Part shown: positions 22,841 to 36,539 of the stretch, piece after piece
Numbering within the stretch: position 1 is the first letter of the stretch
Layout: every line of letters begins with the position of its first letter
Position numbers and translations under genes: made by a program
Source of the DNA: Hydractinia symbiolongicarpus
Taxonomy: Eukaryota > Cnidaria > Hydrozoa > Anthoathecata > Hydractiniidae
Assembly: GCF_029227915.1 (NCBI RefSeq)
Contig: NC_079880.1
Coordinates: 20,894,501 to 20,958,500, forward strand
DNA length: 64,000 bases
Reading direction: 5' to 3'
Notes under the pieces: model-generated
What the model saw: the letters and a program-made list of their open reading frames with translations, nothing else
Database searches by the model: none
Told to the model about the DNA's origin: nothing

Positions 22841-23758
22841 AAACTAACGGATTACAGAAAAAAAATATTTGCGAAGTTACAAGAACTTGGCAAATGGCTC
22901 CATAATTCACACACGAAACCATAAAATTTAGTGCAAAAAATAACCTACTTCAATCATATTGATACCAACGTGGCATAATGTTTTGACTAGAGTTTAAAAA
23001 AGACTAAACTACGTACAACAGAGACTTATTTCTTGCTACTGATCACCTTCATCCCCAGAACTTTTCATTCACACTTAAAAGCACTGGGGAGAGGATGATC
23101 ACTAAATAAAAAGTTATATACAAATACTAATAAAATTATTAACAATTGACTTAAAATAACCTGGAAGATATTATACATCTACGATCTCCACCTTAGACGC
23201 TACATTGCATAAAATGTTTTATCGCAAAAAGGGTGTTTTTTTTCATTTTCTGCTCTGTTTGAGGTTATTTTTACAATATACCAAAATACAGAGAACAAAA
23301 TTTTCAAATAGAAATAGGAAAAGATCACAAAACAGGATTGTAAAGCAAGCAAGACTTTCCAAAAGGTTGGAAAGAGGGTGATTTTTTTAAAAAGTCTTTC
23401 TAACACCCTGTACATAGAATAGAAATGCCCATCTAAAGTAACCACGAAATACGATTTTAAAAGTTTTATGTTGAACTATGTACGGACAAATAATCCGGAA
23501 TTTCCAGACACTATTCGAAGTTTAAAAAAAATAATAATTTAAGAAATAAATTTTTACATTCAACCATCAGCTGAAAAAGTTCCAATTTTTGATTTGGCGG
23601 TATTGTTTCTATACTAATACACCATCGGTGATAATCTTTGACTGCCATATATCAGATTCGTTTGAAGTGTTACGGTTCCTACATCCTCTGACGTTTTCCT
23701 GGAATATCTTGTCCGGACGCAGGTTGTTAACTTTCCGGTGCATCGGATTTCTCGGACT

Positions 23759-26700
23759 CTAGACTTCTGGGTTATTGGCTACGGTTGCTTCTTTTTGATC
23801 GGTCACCTCAAATTGAGTTGGTCTGTGAATTTCTTTAAAAAAACCGATGATTCTTTCGATGACAATAAAACCAGATTCTGTAGTAGCCTCCTATAAAATT
23901 TATACCAAATGACTTAATAATGAAGATACTGATAAAGTGAACTTAATGGTCATTACAATCGGCAAGAAGACGAACTACACCAGCATCAAGAGTCTCTGAA
24001 GAGAAAAAAAAAGATTTTTCACTGATAAAAGTGTATTCAGGTATAGTGTTCGGCTTTCCTTCTTGCGACGGTCAAGAAAAAACCAATAGACAGACTAGAT
24101 GTCACAACAAATATTGACTTGATGACAAAAAAATATTTAAAGCATACTCACAAGAAGGGAACAAAAAAATCGGACCCACTTAGAGAATGTTATAATTAAT
24201 CTTCTTATAAATAGGGCTTTGACAAAAAAGCTGAAAATCTTCTACATGTCGAGTGTTTTGAAGTTAATTTTCCTTTAGGGCCAACTTGCAACATCGTTGT
24301 TAAATAATTGCTCCCCCCCCACCCACCACCTTTACCAATTAAAGATGACAAAATGATGCTTTCTCTTTCCGATATATCTGCCCTGATTGATTACTTGTGT
24401 ATATTGACACGATTACAGCCAAAGTCAACATTCTAAAGGAACTTCGTGGTAAACATTTCAAACAAATACTTACAGTAATCTTCATGAAAGACAATATTTT
24501 TTCTAAACACTCAATCATTGGTTTAAAATCACCATCTGGAAGAAGACTGTGGACTGTTTCTTGGTTATCCTAAAAAAACAGAAACACGCAAATAAGTATT
24601 ACCCAAAACAATACTTACATGAAAAGATACTAGATTACGGCTGTGAAAGCCATTTTTGGATAATAATCACGTTGACATAACGCAGCTCTTGTCATGCACG
24701 TAAATGTAACTTTTTACTTACAAGTAAATTAGTCGATAAACTGTGGAAGACTCCACGGGTCCACCGGTCCTCAAATTGTCGCCCGTTTTAGGAACGCTAT
24801 TTCGTTCTTTTTTGGCACGACGTCACTCGGTGTGACAGACAGATTACGGTTATTATTATATTGTTTCTATGTCAAAGCGTAGTTTGAATTGAACTGGCAA
24901 CCGCTAAAACAGTTGTTTCTTATAACGCTGTTTTTATACAATTGAGTTTTCATTTTTCTTCCAATAAAACGCATGATATATTATTCATCAATTTCAAAGA
25001 AAATGTTACTGCTTGTATTTCACTTTGAAACTGTGAAAGGCATTACTTTAAGCAAAACTTTACACCCAACCAAACTTAAGAAATAACAAAAACAAAACAA
25101 AACCTTCAAACGCTCTTGGTAACAAATCAACCTTGTACTTAAACCTCCAGTGAGAAATTCCATCATCATATTATAGTATAACAAGAAGATTTGTTCCTCA
25201 CCTTGTTATGCTCAGCCAGTAAACCAATCAAAAGTGCAGCATAAGCAGCCACGTGACTGTCTTCCATGTGTTGATGTGCTTTCTGAAGAGCTGGAACAAT
25301 AGAATGTTGCAAAAATTTTAACACAACTGCATTAACAAACTACAACACAACACACAGCACGGCACAACACACAAAACACAGAACACAACACACAGCACAC
25401 AACATGCAACACAATCAATCAATAAATCAAACAAACAAACAAAATTTCACAACCTACTTTGTTTTATGTCCCGTTTTTCTTTTTGATTTAATCCAACCGT
25501 TTTTGAATCCTCGGACACGACTGATCCTTCTTCACCTTGTTCCTTTTGAGCCTCTTCACTCTCTTCCACGGTGTCATCAAATTTATCTCCACATGTAAGT
25601 GCGTACTCATCGTCATGGTAATGCATTGCAGAATTTTTTTCATCTGGGAAGGAGAGTTTAAAGAATGTTACATTAAGCAGAAGTAAGAACGAAAGGGCCT
25701 GGAAACAAATGTTTTATTTCTGACTTCACCAAACTTAACACTGCAATTAGCGTAAGGGTAAAAATTAAAAATCAGCATATAATACCTTCTTCTTTCTCTA
25801 GTTTGTCCAGCTCTTCCATTAGATCTCCTTCTTTACAAGCTTCGAAACGTACCAGGAAGAGTTGCATGAGAGCTTCAACTGGTGTCACTTTATCTTCTTC
25901 TATCTCAGAACTCTCACTGCTTGACTGACTCTCGTGACAAGCTGGTGAAAACGAAGTGCTCAGAACATGCACGTTTTCACGGTTGTATTCAACCAAGTTG
26001 ATGAGTAAACCCAAACTCTAAGTAATAAGACTAGTATGATGGCTCATTTGTTCTTGGTTCTTGCCACCACATAAAAAAATCTTGATCAAAATACATTGGC
26101 TTCATATTTCACTCAAGAATAAAACGAATACTACTAGGTTTGAAACGTGATTGCTAAAACAACTCGTTCCTAAACCTGTGGGTCAAAAAACTGTTAGTTC
26201 GATAACCTGATTAGCCAAAAAGATTTTCGTTTACGCAGCAGCAAAAATGGAAATCACATTCAGGACATCAAAAGAAAATAAATAAATAAATAAGGATGAT
26301 GCAATCAAATTGCAGTATTATCACTGCGTTTCGTTCTGAAGTGGGTGAGAAAAAGCAAGGTTCATCAAAAGGCACATCAAATTTGGATTCAAGAGAGTTC
26401 TCGTGGTTTTTGATTTGTTTTTTTATTGTCGAAATGAAAGGTAATGAAAGTTAACGATATACATACTACAACAATAAAATCAAACGTTTTCGAAGCTTCT
26501 AAGAACTGTGGTACATAAAGAGCACAGCGAAGAATGGATGTCAAAGATTTCTCTTGTTTGCATATCTTTACACCACCACTGTCTAAACAGAAAATAGTCT
26601 ATATTACAATACCCGTATACGTCTGTCCGTTCGTCCGTCCGTTGTCTGTCACGCAAAATGGTAGCTTAGCTGCGCAGGTAGTGAGACGCACGCAATGCAG

Positions 26701-29700
26701 TATAAAAAGTACGGGCAAACCCGTGGATTTTTCCGCGGGCTAACGACTAGTATTCAATAATACTAATATGGAACCGCATTTGAATAGGTGGCTTTCATGA
26801 ATTTCCATCAAAGCACATATTCTGAGGCTGTAATAAGAACACATATAGTTGCGAGGCTAGCAGCATATCATAAAGAACCTTCATACGTTCAGTTTTATAG
26901 TTTGAGTTTCAGAGGTGAAAAAACATTAATCTCCACCTGACCAATACAGTAAAAAAGACATATATTTCCCAGACAAAAAAAGAATGTATCATATGTTCGT
27001 ATCATGTATTGATAAATAACAAGCGAAACTTCAATAGAAAAAGAAAAAAATTTAATAATCCAATTCTTAGAAAAGTTCGAAAATCTGCATTTTTTAACCG
27101 TTTTGTTTCATTTTGCCTACGAATCCGCCATTATTGGGCCGAGGAAAAATATTCTCAAAAAACTGTCTTCGTCACATTTGAGGGTCTATTGTTCTTTATC
27201 TTTGTGCAAGAAACAGAAAAAACTAAAAATTTAGGTCGAAAGTTAACACATTTCTTTAGAGTAGTTTCCCAAGAATTTTTTTATTTAATGTTCTGAGATT
27301 TTGCTTGCCAGATATTTTTTTCCATGACTTTTTATATGTGTTGAACCCAGTGATCTGCATTCAGAAAAGCTACTATAAAATAGCTAACATGTTAAAAAGT
27401 GAAACATGCTGGGGGATCTCCTGAGATAATTGCAAAACTACACCCAATTCGTAATATCCTAATACTATCTCTCAAACTTCTAACTATATTAATATTCAAC
27501 CTCTCAAACTTGTAGCTATCTGGAACCTAATTTTTAATCTCTTTTTTCCAATCATCCAAGTACAAGTGTTTTGTTTACGCAGCAAAATCTTGTTGCTTAC
27601 CATTTTTTGCTTGTGATGAGTGGTCAAACGGACAATATTAAAGATAAAATATAAGGCAGCTTTGAAATTTAAGCAAATATGACCTCAAAAAGGCAGTATC
27701 CCGGCACAAACATTAAAAAATGACAGCATGTTATAGCGGTGGACAAAACATGGCAGGTTATTAAGCTTCTGTTATGAAACTTATTTGTAAATGTGTTACA
27801 TAATAAAAAAGAAAAGAGCAAAACTAACATAGTTAAAATTTCAAAGATATACTTATGTTATGAAAAACAGAAAGCTATGCTTGTAGATTCAAACTTGTCG
27901 ATCCCTTAAATGTCGAAACTCAACTGTCAATAATATTGCATGTTATTTAGATAAAAATTTACATTAGGAAGTGCAATAAGAAGTAGTATGATCATACCAT
28001 TTTCATGAGATAGGTTTGTTAAAAATCTGAGTATAGCAAACAGACAATCTTGTAGTTCCGCTGATAATTCTGTTGACAGGTCGAGTTTCATTGTAATAAA
28101 AGAAATTACCCTGCAAAGTAAAATAAATCAATCAATCAATTTTGCTGCTATGAAAAAAAACTTAAACCACGAAGATACTTTTCACAGCATTGGTATTATT
28201 GTGCAAACTCTTACGGTCAATCACTGGTAGACATTCAACTTGACCACAACCTTATTTCCAGTGACAATGTCAAATCAAAGTGTCTATATTAAAATACCCC
28301 TTGTCTGCTTGTGAACCAAAAACAGTATATTTCATGTGAGCTAACAACTAGTTAATATATAAAAACAAATACAAAACCTGACACATGATTCAATGACCAG
28401 ACCATCTCTGTAAGAATCCAAATATTGCTGATTTTGTCGACACTTAAAAGTCATCTAAACGGTTATCGAGAAAACTTTATGAAGTGTGAACAGTCATAGG
28501 CAGTAGTTAAATCAGCAAAAAATCGTATTCATCACGACAGAGGCACTAAATATGCAGTTAACTTTGAAAAGAAAACTTTTTTACTGTGGATATCTTGTCA
28601 TCAAAGTACTATAAAAACTACAGCAACTTGTTGATACTACGGGGCCAGTTGTTTCCCTATTTTGCAATTCCAGGTTATAAATGTAAATTGCATGTGTTTA
28701 CCATGTTTTTCGTTTCTAGTGAAAATGGCAGAACCTTCAGAGAGTTGCATGTTCTTTCATGTATGCATAGGCTATTCTACTTACAGAGTTTTGAAGTGTG
28801 CTGCAGGTACTCACCATAACTTAGATCAGGAAAAAAGAAGTAGCACCTTTTCTTCTAGTGATCTGACCACTTTAGTGTTTTTTTGAAGAACAGTGGCCAC
28901 AGCCTTGAGAGGGGTGAATAAACAAAAAAAAAGAGAGAGAGAGAGAAAGAGAGAATAAGCTGTATAAATGTACTTGGTATATCAACAAACCCTTGTAGTA
29001 TAAATTTAGACTCAGTGATAGGAAACACATTATGGAAATCACCCTGTTTTTTTTTATTTTATTTACATAAAGTCGTTTAATTAGGCAAACTAGCAAAATG
29101 GTGACTTACATCACACAGCAACAACAAGCAACGTTCTGTTTGACAGAAACTTTTCACAAGATCATCCTTCTTCTGAATGGACTTACTGCAACTATATACT
29201 ATAAGAAAAACAACAACAAATACATCTTTAATTTCTTTACAAAATCTGTTTATTAAGTTTATGCAGTTGTTCAAGCGATAGAAACTTGGTGTCTGGCTTT
29301 AAAATGCAAAACTAGGACCCTTTCAAAGTTTTTGTCACAAAGTCTTTGTCACAGTGTTCAATGTGTATGTAATGTTCTTACAAAATTTGTAAGCTAACCT
29401 TCCTAATTGAAACACAATCATCCAGTTAGTCTACATTCGTACAAAAAAACCAGGGTGGCTACAAAAATTATTTCCAAGAAAAAGAGGATTTTAAAGAAGA
29501 TTTTGCACTGAATTCAGAAGCTTTTTTCTACAAAAATAAAAAATTTTGAAGAAAAATGGAAGATTTTAGAGGATTAAATTTTTTTGTTCTTGGGTTTTCT
29601 CAAGTCTATTAATTTATGATGTCAAGATCAAGATGTCAATAACAAATATGTTTAGGAAAGTATTACTTCCGGGATAAATGATTAAAAAACAATTGAAGTG

Positions 29701-32700
29701 AAGCTTTTAATGAGTGACGTATTGCAGGCATGGCTACCCTGAAGACATGCATAACATACATACTTGTATCAACTAAATGATCTAATCCTCCTAATGTTCG
29801 AATTTCTTCTTTAAACCATTCACCAATTCTTTGTGAAGTAAATGATAGTAACGTTTCTCGAGCTAAATATTCAGCCTATAATAATAGAATAGTGAGACTA
29901 AAAGTCTTAAGTGGTGTTCAACTTATTAAAATAATCTCAAAAATAATGCGTTCCGAATATTTACCTAACATGCTTAGAAACAACATTGATGTTAAAAAAC
30001 TTTACAACACATCGCAAGCATGTGAGAGACGGTAGATCACAGATTACTTACATCTATACACTCTAAATCTATATTGGACATTTCTTGTTTTTCCAGGATG
30101 GTTCTAAAAAATAAATAAAAAAAAGCTCTTGACTAAGTCGAATTGTTTAAATCCATGGTAAGATGTTACAAGAATTCCTGTTTTAGAAAAACTTCATATA
30201 ATTAATTTAGCTGCACTGGGATGGTATATTCAATACTTTGTTAACTAAGCAGGTAATAATAGCATGTGTAGAATGAGCATGTGTAGAATGAGCTACCTCA
30301 ATAACGAAAGAAACAGATTAAAAGTATGTTGAGCATAACCTTACCTGACTTTTTTTAAAAGACGCTCATAGTCTTTCCCTTCAATAGCAATTTTCTTTCG
30401 GGATAATAGTTTTAACATGAATCCTGAAAGTAAAATAAATTTTAGGAAACATTTTTTTCAGCCATTACAATTTAATTCCTATCAACTTGGCATGAACTTT
30501 GGTTTTAGTTTTTTTCAATGCAATGAGGATAAGTATTATTATGCTACTAGAAATGATATTCCTATCAATTTTTAATGTTACTTAGTAAAGATAACCTATT
30601 CTGTCCTTGAAAAGCTCAACTTGGAGCTTCCATTGTGAAATCTACTTATAAAACATTGCCATGTCAAATAACACACAACTGAACCCTTAATAGGAGTGTC
30701 TGCGTGGATAAGTGAAATAGAACAAAATAAAGAAATATTAATCATTGTTGCTCAGACAGATTACTTTTTTTTTCTATGTTGCTAATTTTTGTTTTAGTTA
30801 GCTTATTTATTATGCAATTTACACATTTCAGGTTTCACGTACTCAGCCCTTTCCATATATAAAATACCATCCCAAGCTCTCACTAATCAGGCATACAAGC
30901 ATCACAAAGTTTAATAATTCTATCAGTATCGTAATAACTTCACCTTTTGCCATAAATCAACATGGTCCAGCGCAAATGGAAATGAGAGTTTCTGTGTGAT
31001 GAGATGTTACAGACAACAAGAGCAGCTGCTGGTTACTTACTTATTGTAAGCATACAATTGGCTACTCATGGTATTTGTGGAAACAGTATTGAACAGAGTA
31101 CATTAAAAACGAAAATTTTCAGACAAAAAAACTTTCGGATTTTCTTTTGTCTAAAATTTTTCCGTCTGAAATTTGTGTTTGCCTTTATCTACAAAGTTGG
31201 ATACACTCTATCTACAAAGTTGGATCCTGAAGACCCTTTTTTAGATCTTGATTGAATATATGACACTTTATATGCTTCTAGCATTTTTTTGTGTCATTTC
31301 CCATAATCATTACCCTTAAAATTTAGTTAAAATTCGTTCAAAAGACTTATCATACACTTTGACTTTATAAATCTTGTCTGAAAATTTTTCTTCTGAAATA
31401 AAAAATTGTGTCTGAAAGCTTTTCCACCAAAAATTTTAGTTCTTAGTCATTGTGTTTGTTAGATATAAACACTAAACAAAAAGTAAATGTTTGGTTACAC
31501 AGTATTTGGTAAGAGTATATATTGGTTATTACCTACGATTTTTTTGTTGAAATTTATTTTTAATCTATCTTTCGCCAACACATACATAATTGTAGATGTG
31601 CACAAAGTTAAACCCTAAACAAAAAAATAAAACACAACTTGAATTACGTATTAAAGATTCCCTTTAACTTCCTGGTCATTTTACCCTACTAATGATTTTT
31701 AGAAGTGAATTCACCTTTTTAAAATCTATTATACTGAAATTCCCACCGGTTAATAAGGTATCTAGTTCAATGTCAGGCTTTATCAGTATGGGGTGACAAA
31801 ACTATAGCTTAATTTTTTTTAAATAAATTAGTGAATAACATAAACGTTTTGTTTTATTTTTTAGTTAACCCTTTTCACACAGCCTGAAATTTGTGTTGAC
31901 TTTTTCCTGTAGTCATGCTCTGCACAAATTCCAGCAAAAGTAAGGTGTATACCTCATCAGAAAGAGCATCTTGTAGAACATTAAAAATAGTGTCAATAGT
32001 TCCATGTGCTTTCATGTGCATTCTGAACGATGGTGAAAAACATTCCGAAGCTAATTCCAATGCACTTAGACATCTTGTTGACATGCTTTGTGATGGTTTT
32101 AAACCATCAAGGAGGAATTCCACATTATCTTTGAACTAAAAACAGAATATAAATTTTACTGAATTGCTGAATACAAATGAACAGAAATTTTTCAGACACT
32201 ACATAAACAAAAGCGTTTTTATAAACAAAGAAAAAAACCTAAATTTCTCGAAAATTTTTACCAGAAAGTTGACGTTTTTTCAAAAACTTATTTCCTTTAT
32301 TATTTGATTTTACAGTTTTTCATTGATCTTTTCACACATCCTGCACATAAAACATCCACTGACACCCGATAAAACAGTGCACAAGCCTATATTGTTAGCA
32401 AGTCTGGCATGTTCAAAAATACTACAAAATAATTATAAATTCCTATATTTGGGAGTGTGTTTATCATAAGGTGTTTTGTTATTAATTAGAGCGTGTATTA
32501 CACACAAGATACTTATTCATAAGAAACCATCATAATGATGATAAAAAAAAATATGTCATCTGAGTAAAAAATTAAAAACACTTTTTAATGACACTGTATT
32601 GAAGAAATACTGACATCACAGAAGAAATTTCATGACTAAATCAAGTTTTTTAAGGGTCCTTATCCTACTGCATAAGGTATAACAAAAGTGTGCATTGAAT

Positions 32701-35700
32701 AAAAACCTTACACTGAGATGTGGTGCAAAGATTTTACCTTTTGCAAATGTATAAAAACATAATTTCGTGAAGCTTGAGTCTATCATAAATAAGCTTGGCA
32801 TTGTAAGGTAATTATAATTCCACTAATTACCCTTTCCTTACTGGGATATATTAATTTAATAGGAATTGAAAACGAAATAAAACAACAACACAACAACTAC
32901 AGAATGTCATTGAAACTTGTGCAATACCTGCTGACTTTCTCCATGTTCGAGACATTCGTGAGCATGTTTTGTGTTCTTTACAACGGTAAACAGCTAAAAA
33001 AAGTTTAAGCATTTAGTTTAGGAAATTAATAGTTGACAATACACAAAAGAAAAATATAACAAACTGAAATCATTTGGTATATTATACATCTACTGAAATA
33101 TTTCAATCCAAAATATTAAAAGAGTTTTCGAATTTAAGAATCGAATATATTTCAAACTATCATAACGTAACAGATGTAAACATTGATTTAAGTTCAGATT
33201 TTAGGTTCGGATTTATTATAACGACATCAGCACCCAGTCACACAGTCTGTAGTGTTAAAAACAGTAACAACGGAAAAATTAATTTTTACAGTTTATATAA
33301 AGTCTTCTCCATGGTACACACGTTTTGTGTTTTCGTTTCAGCGTTGATGTTCTTAACCTTTTCGGCAAATGCTATTCTTATTATTCTCAAATGTTCTTAG
33401 CATGACTATGGCCTGAAAATATGAAATGTCTTAATAAAATAAATGCTGCTTAAGTTACTATAGCTAGCTAATGGCAATTTCTACATGTAACGGCCCATTG
33501 CTTGGACAGAAAAAATTTCAGTTCGTTCGATATACATTAAAAAAAAGTAAACTTCTAATCAATTTTGTGCGTCATACAAATGTTCATATTTAAAACAAAC
33601 TATCAAGCTTAGACGTATTCTTAGGATATTCTAAACTTCTGACCCATTTTTCAGAGTATATTCTTACAAAATAAGTGCTTTAAAAAAATATTTTCCGGCT
33701 CAAGACGTAAAAAAAAACTTAATATTTAAGGAAAAAAGGAGCTCTGATGACCCGTGGATGAATCCACTCAATCTCATTAAACCGATGTAAGGGATACCAA
33801 ATTTTTCTATTTACGTCCAGATAGTTTTTAATTCTACTGTTAAGATGGGTGCAAATAAGATATTTAAAAATCTATTATTAATTTATAAATCTTTTTCCTT
33901 CTTCTCTGCATCAAAAATCATTATTATGGTCAATGGATTTTTTTCAGGGTGATCACTAATAAAATGAGAACAAAAGTAAGGATATAAGTAGAATTAAGAA
34001 GACAAATTGACATTTTTTAAGGATATTTTGCTGCAAACGAGAATAAAAAATAATGATAAATGAGGAGAAAACCAATTTTAATGTTTGATTGCTTTGTTGT
34101 TGTAGTTGTTGAAGCAGCAGATCCTGTCTGCTCATGTGGTACAGTTTCCTTTCAGGTGAGGGTGAGGGTAAGGATAGAATCCTTTTTAGGAAATGCTCAA
34201 TGTGTTTTGTACTAGCTGCATAGACATCCAGTGCTTGAACACCCATCAAAAAATTTTTAAGTATATTTAAGTACTTTTAAGGAGATCTTTTTTTCTAAGG
34301 TTATTCAAGGAATTTACGAAGAAGTAGTCGCCCTGTTGTTTAAAACAGATGTAAAAATGTTGAAAGGGCCAGGTGGAACATGGAAAAGGGAAAATTTAAT
34401 GTGTGAGCAAACCTCTTTCTCATTCTTTTTCACGCGAACAGCAGTATCTGCTCTACTAAAACCAAACAAAGCACTCCTGTATAACGGAGGAGGGCTTTTA
34501 ATATGTTTTCTTTCTTCCTCTGTTTCTTTGTCTCCATCCACTTCCTCTTCATCAGATAAATCTAGGTTGCTTGTTGGCTGAAGGTAATTGTATGTATGCA
34601 AATCAGTGAACAATACAGAGACAATGTATAAATAACAACAAGTAAAAACAATATTAAAATATTGTTACCAAGGCTGAAAATCTTCTGTTTCTCATCATAG
34701 ATCTTGGCTTTAAATTCTTGAATGGACTCTAAAATTGAAAATAAGAGCATCTGATTATTTTTCTTATACTTAAAGCCATTGTAAAGTGAAATTGATGCGA
34801 AATGGGAACTAATCTCACGCCACATTCTCCTCACATTCGAAGTGTTAAATGTTGTAGGAAGTTCATCAATATATAGGACACCTAAAACAATCGGTCTACT
34901 TTTTGCTGCTCCCAAAATCTTCCTGAAAAAGCCTAAAGAGTCATTTTTGCTTTTGTCAATATCTTCCTTTGCATGGATAATCTGGGCCAACTTGGGATCA
35001 ACTTTTTTCATTTTTTTTCTAAACATAGCCAACAACCTGTTTTGGAACTTACAGGTTGAGACTGTCTTTAGAAAACCAGATAAACCTAAGCATATTATTA
35101 AAATCTATTTGAAAAATATTAATCATAATTCCTAATTCTAGTATCAATAATATTATAGAAACCTTGATATAATGTCAGAGGATCCTCCTATACATGTAAC
35201 AAAAATCTGCATGTACCTTGACTTTCTTTTCTAAGTCAACTGATTGAGAACTGGACTGTGATTCTTGTTCATTTTCAAGTGGCGGTTGATCTTTGTCATT
35301 GTTTTTAGTAACTTGTCCTGCACCTGTTGCTGGTTTATTAGCGTATGCAACATCTTCTCCTAAACTATTCTCTGATCCTTCGGAAATCAATCTTATTCTC
35401 TTTGACTCACGATATATACTGCCATCTTTGGCGTCCTTTTTTAATTTATCTTGTTTATCATAATATGTAAACAATGATTGAGGTTTTATCTTAGTGTGTG
35501 ATTCTTCTACATTCTGTCCATTTGTTAAAGGTTCGTCACTGTCTCCTTCCATTTCCCCCATATCTTCCTGTTCCTTATCAGATTCCATACTGCATTCTGC
35601 AATTTTGGGAGAGTCTTCCTCACCTTTAGAATTATTTAATTCATCTACAACTTCTTTTCCAGGTTCAATACTATCTTCCACAGTGTCTTGGGAGGCTTTT

Positions 35701-36539
35701 TTATTTTCCAGAGAGTCGTTGTTAACAATATCTTGTTGCAACCTTGTTAAATTATCACTGCAATCATTGTTGACAACATTAAAATCAATATTTGAATGTG
35801 CTTTTGTACTAACTGTAATAACAGCCGACTTTTTAACTTTTCGTCCTTTTTTCTTTTTAGGAGTTTTTTGCAAAACTATCATTTTAATATCAACATCATC
35901 AACGAATTGTATTGGTATTTCATCACAAACATCTTGTTTTTTATTTTGATGTTCTGTTTCCTCTTTTATCAAGCCCTTGCTATTCTTTGTATTTTTCCTG
36001 TGTGTTGCATTACCTTTTTTTAATTCTTCTTTGCCTCTGAAGATATCCTTTTTAACTGTCTTTGTTGATTTCTGTGCAGTTGCTCTTCCTTTCTTTTTAG
36101 GACTCCCTACAGTTGTAAGGTCTTTAAGATTTATTGTAATACTCTCTTTAGGCATTGCTTTGCCTGATAATTTTGAATTTGGACTCAATGGGGGTGATGA
36201 CAATTTCGCTTTACTTTTCACAGGAGTTGTTTTTTTGATGCTCGCTATTTTTGTTGTTTTAACTTTAACTGGTGTCTTTTTTTTCATCAACTTTTCATTA
36301 TCATCAAAACTATATGGATCACTATCATCAAACCCAAATGGATCATTCAATACATTGTCATTTTTTTTAACTGGACTGCTCTTAAAGGGGCTTGATGACA
36401 CCTTTGCCCAAATGTTATTTTTCTTTGGCATCTTTTTTGGAGCATTATGATCAACTTCCACATCCCATGGTTCACTGTCATTTTTTCTCTTGCCTGACAA
36501 CTTTCGTCCATATGTGTAAGTTTTTCGTTTTGATGACAT
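23759..36539 (-). CDS. WAPL: Wings apart-like cohesin release factor (WAPL)
   Basis: Eighteen coding exons join in phase to 1079 aa (minus strand, 5' to 3'): 36539-35217, 34728-34669, 34577-34413, 32993-32928, 32135-31953, 31614-31533, 30423-30345, 30103-30052, 29875-29764, 29198-29110, 28442-28378, 28110-27998, 26582-26467, 26017-25786, 25643-25458, 25290-25202, 24569-24474, 23890-23759. WAPL removes cohesin from chromatin together with PDS5. The N-terminal ~440 residues are disordered, with KTYTYGRK like the vertebrate PDS5-binding start and DPFGFDDSD (66-74). A second FGF motif is LFGFSRAD (498-505). The C-terminal WAPL domain begins around residue 503: [22 protein letters not shown]...[53 protein letters not shown] and [21 protein letters not shown] all match human WAPL in order. 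It is slightly shorter than the human protein (about 1190 aa). The start ATG lies 8 bases after an acceptor-like TTATTAATAG. Confidence 0.96.
24733..24868 (-). repeat. Short hairpin repeat, reversed copy in WAPL intron
   Basis: AAACTGTGGAAGACTCCACGGG followed by a GTGACAGACAG run and TTATTATTATATTG matches the reversed family pattern. It is more diverged than the 14.9 kb and 26.6 kb copies. Confidence 0.5.
26599..26751 (+). repeat. Short hairpin repeat, best-preserved copy, next to a WAPL splice acceptor
   Basis: The copy runs from GTCTATATTACAATACCCG through CGTCTGTCCGTTCGTCCGTCC to the hairpin GTGGATTTTTCCGCGGGCTAACGACTAGT. It lies 12 bases upstream, on the WAPL strand, of the acceptor of the exon 26582-26467, so the branch-point region of that intron is probably inside or beside the element. 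Confidence 0.7.
34790..35035 (-). other. Protein-like open frame inside WAPL intron 1, unrecognised
   Basis: A minus-strand frame is open for about 80 codons from 35035 ([50 protein letters not shown]). It is long for A+T-rich intronic DNA and mixed in composition. A possible acceptor (ATGTTTAG, ending at 35012) and a donor (TTTAA|GTATAA near 34776) bound it. Inserting it between WAPL exons 1 and 2 breaks the reading frame, so it is not a normal WAPL exon. It may be a transposon relic, a nested gene exon or chance. I do not recognise the family. Confidence 0.35.

Noticed and set aside
27009-27296. A 95-codon plus-strand open frame in a WAPL intron.
   Set aside because: Lys/Phe-rich composition typical of A+T-rich non-coding DNA; no motif and no splice context.
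33074-33400. A 108-codon plus-strand open frame opposite a WAPL intron.
   Set aside because: No recognisable domain, no flanking signals, and antisense to a well-supported gene; likely chance, though not excluded.
34080-34249. [15 protein letters not shown]... considered as a WAPL exon.
   Set aside because: The conserved protein joins VKKNEKE (ending 34413) directly to LFTVVKN (starting 32993), matching human WAPL, and leaves no room for it.
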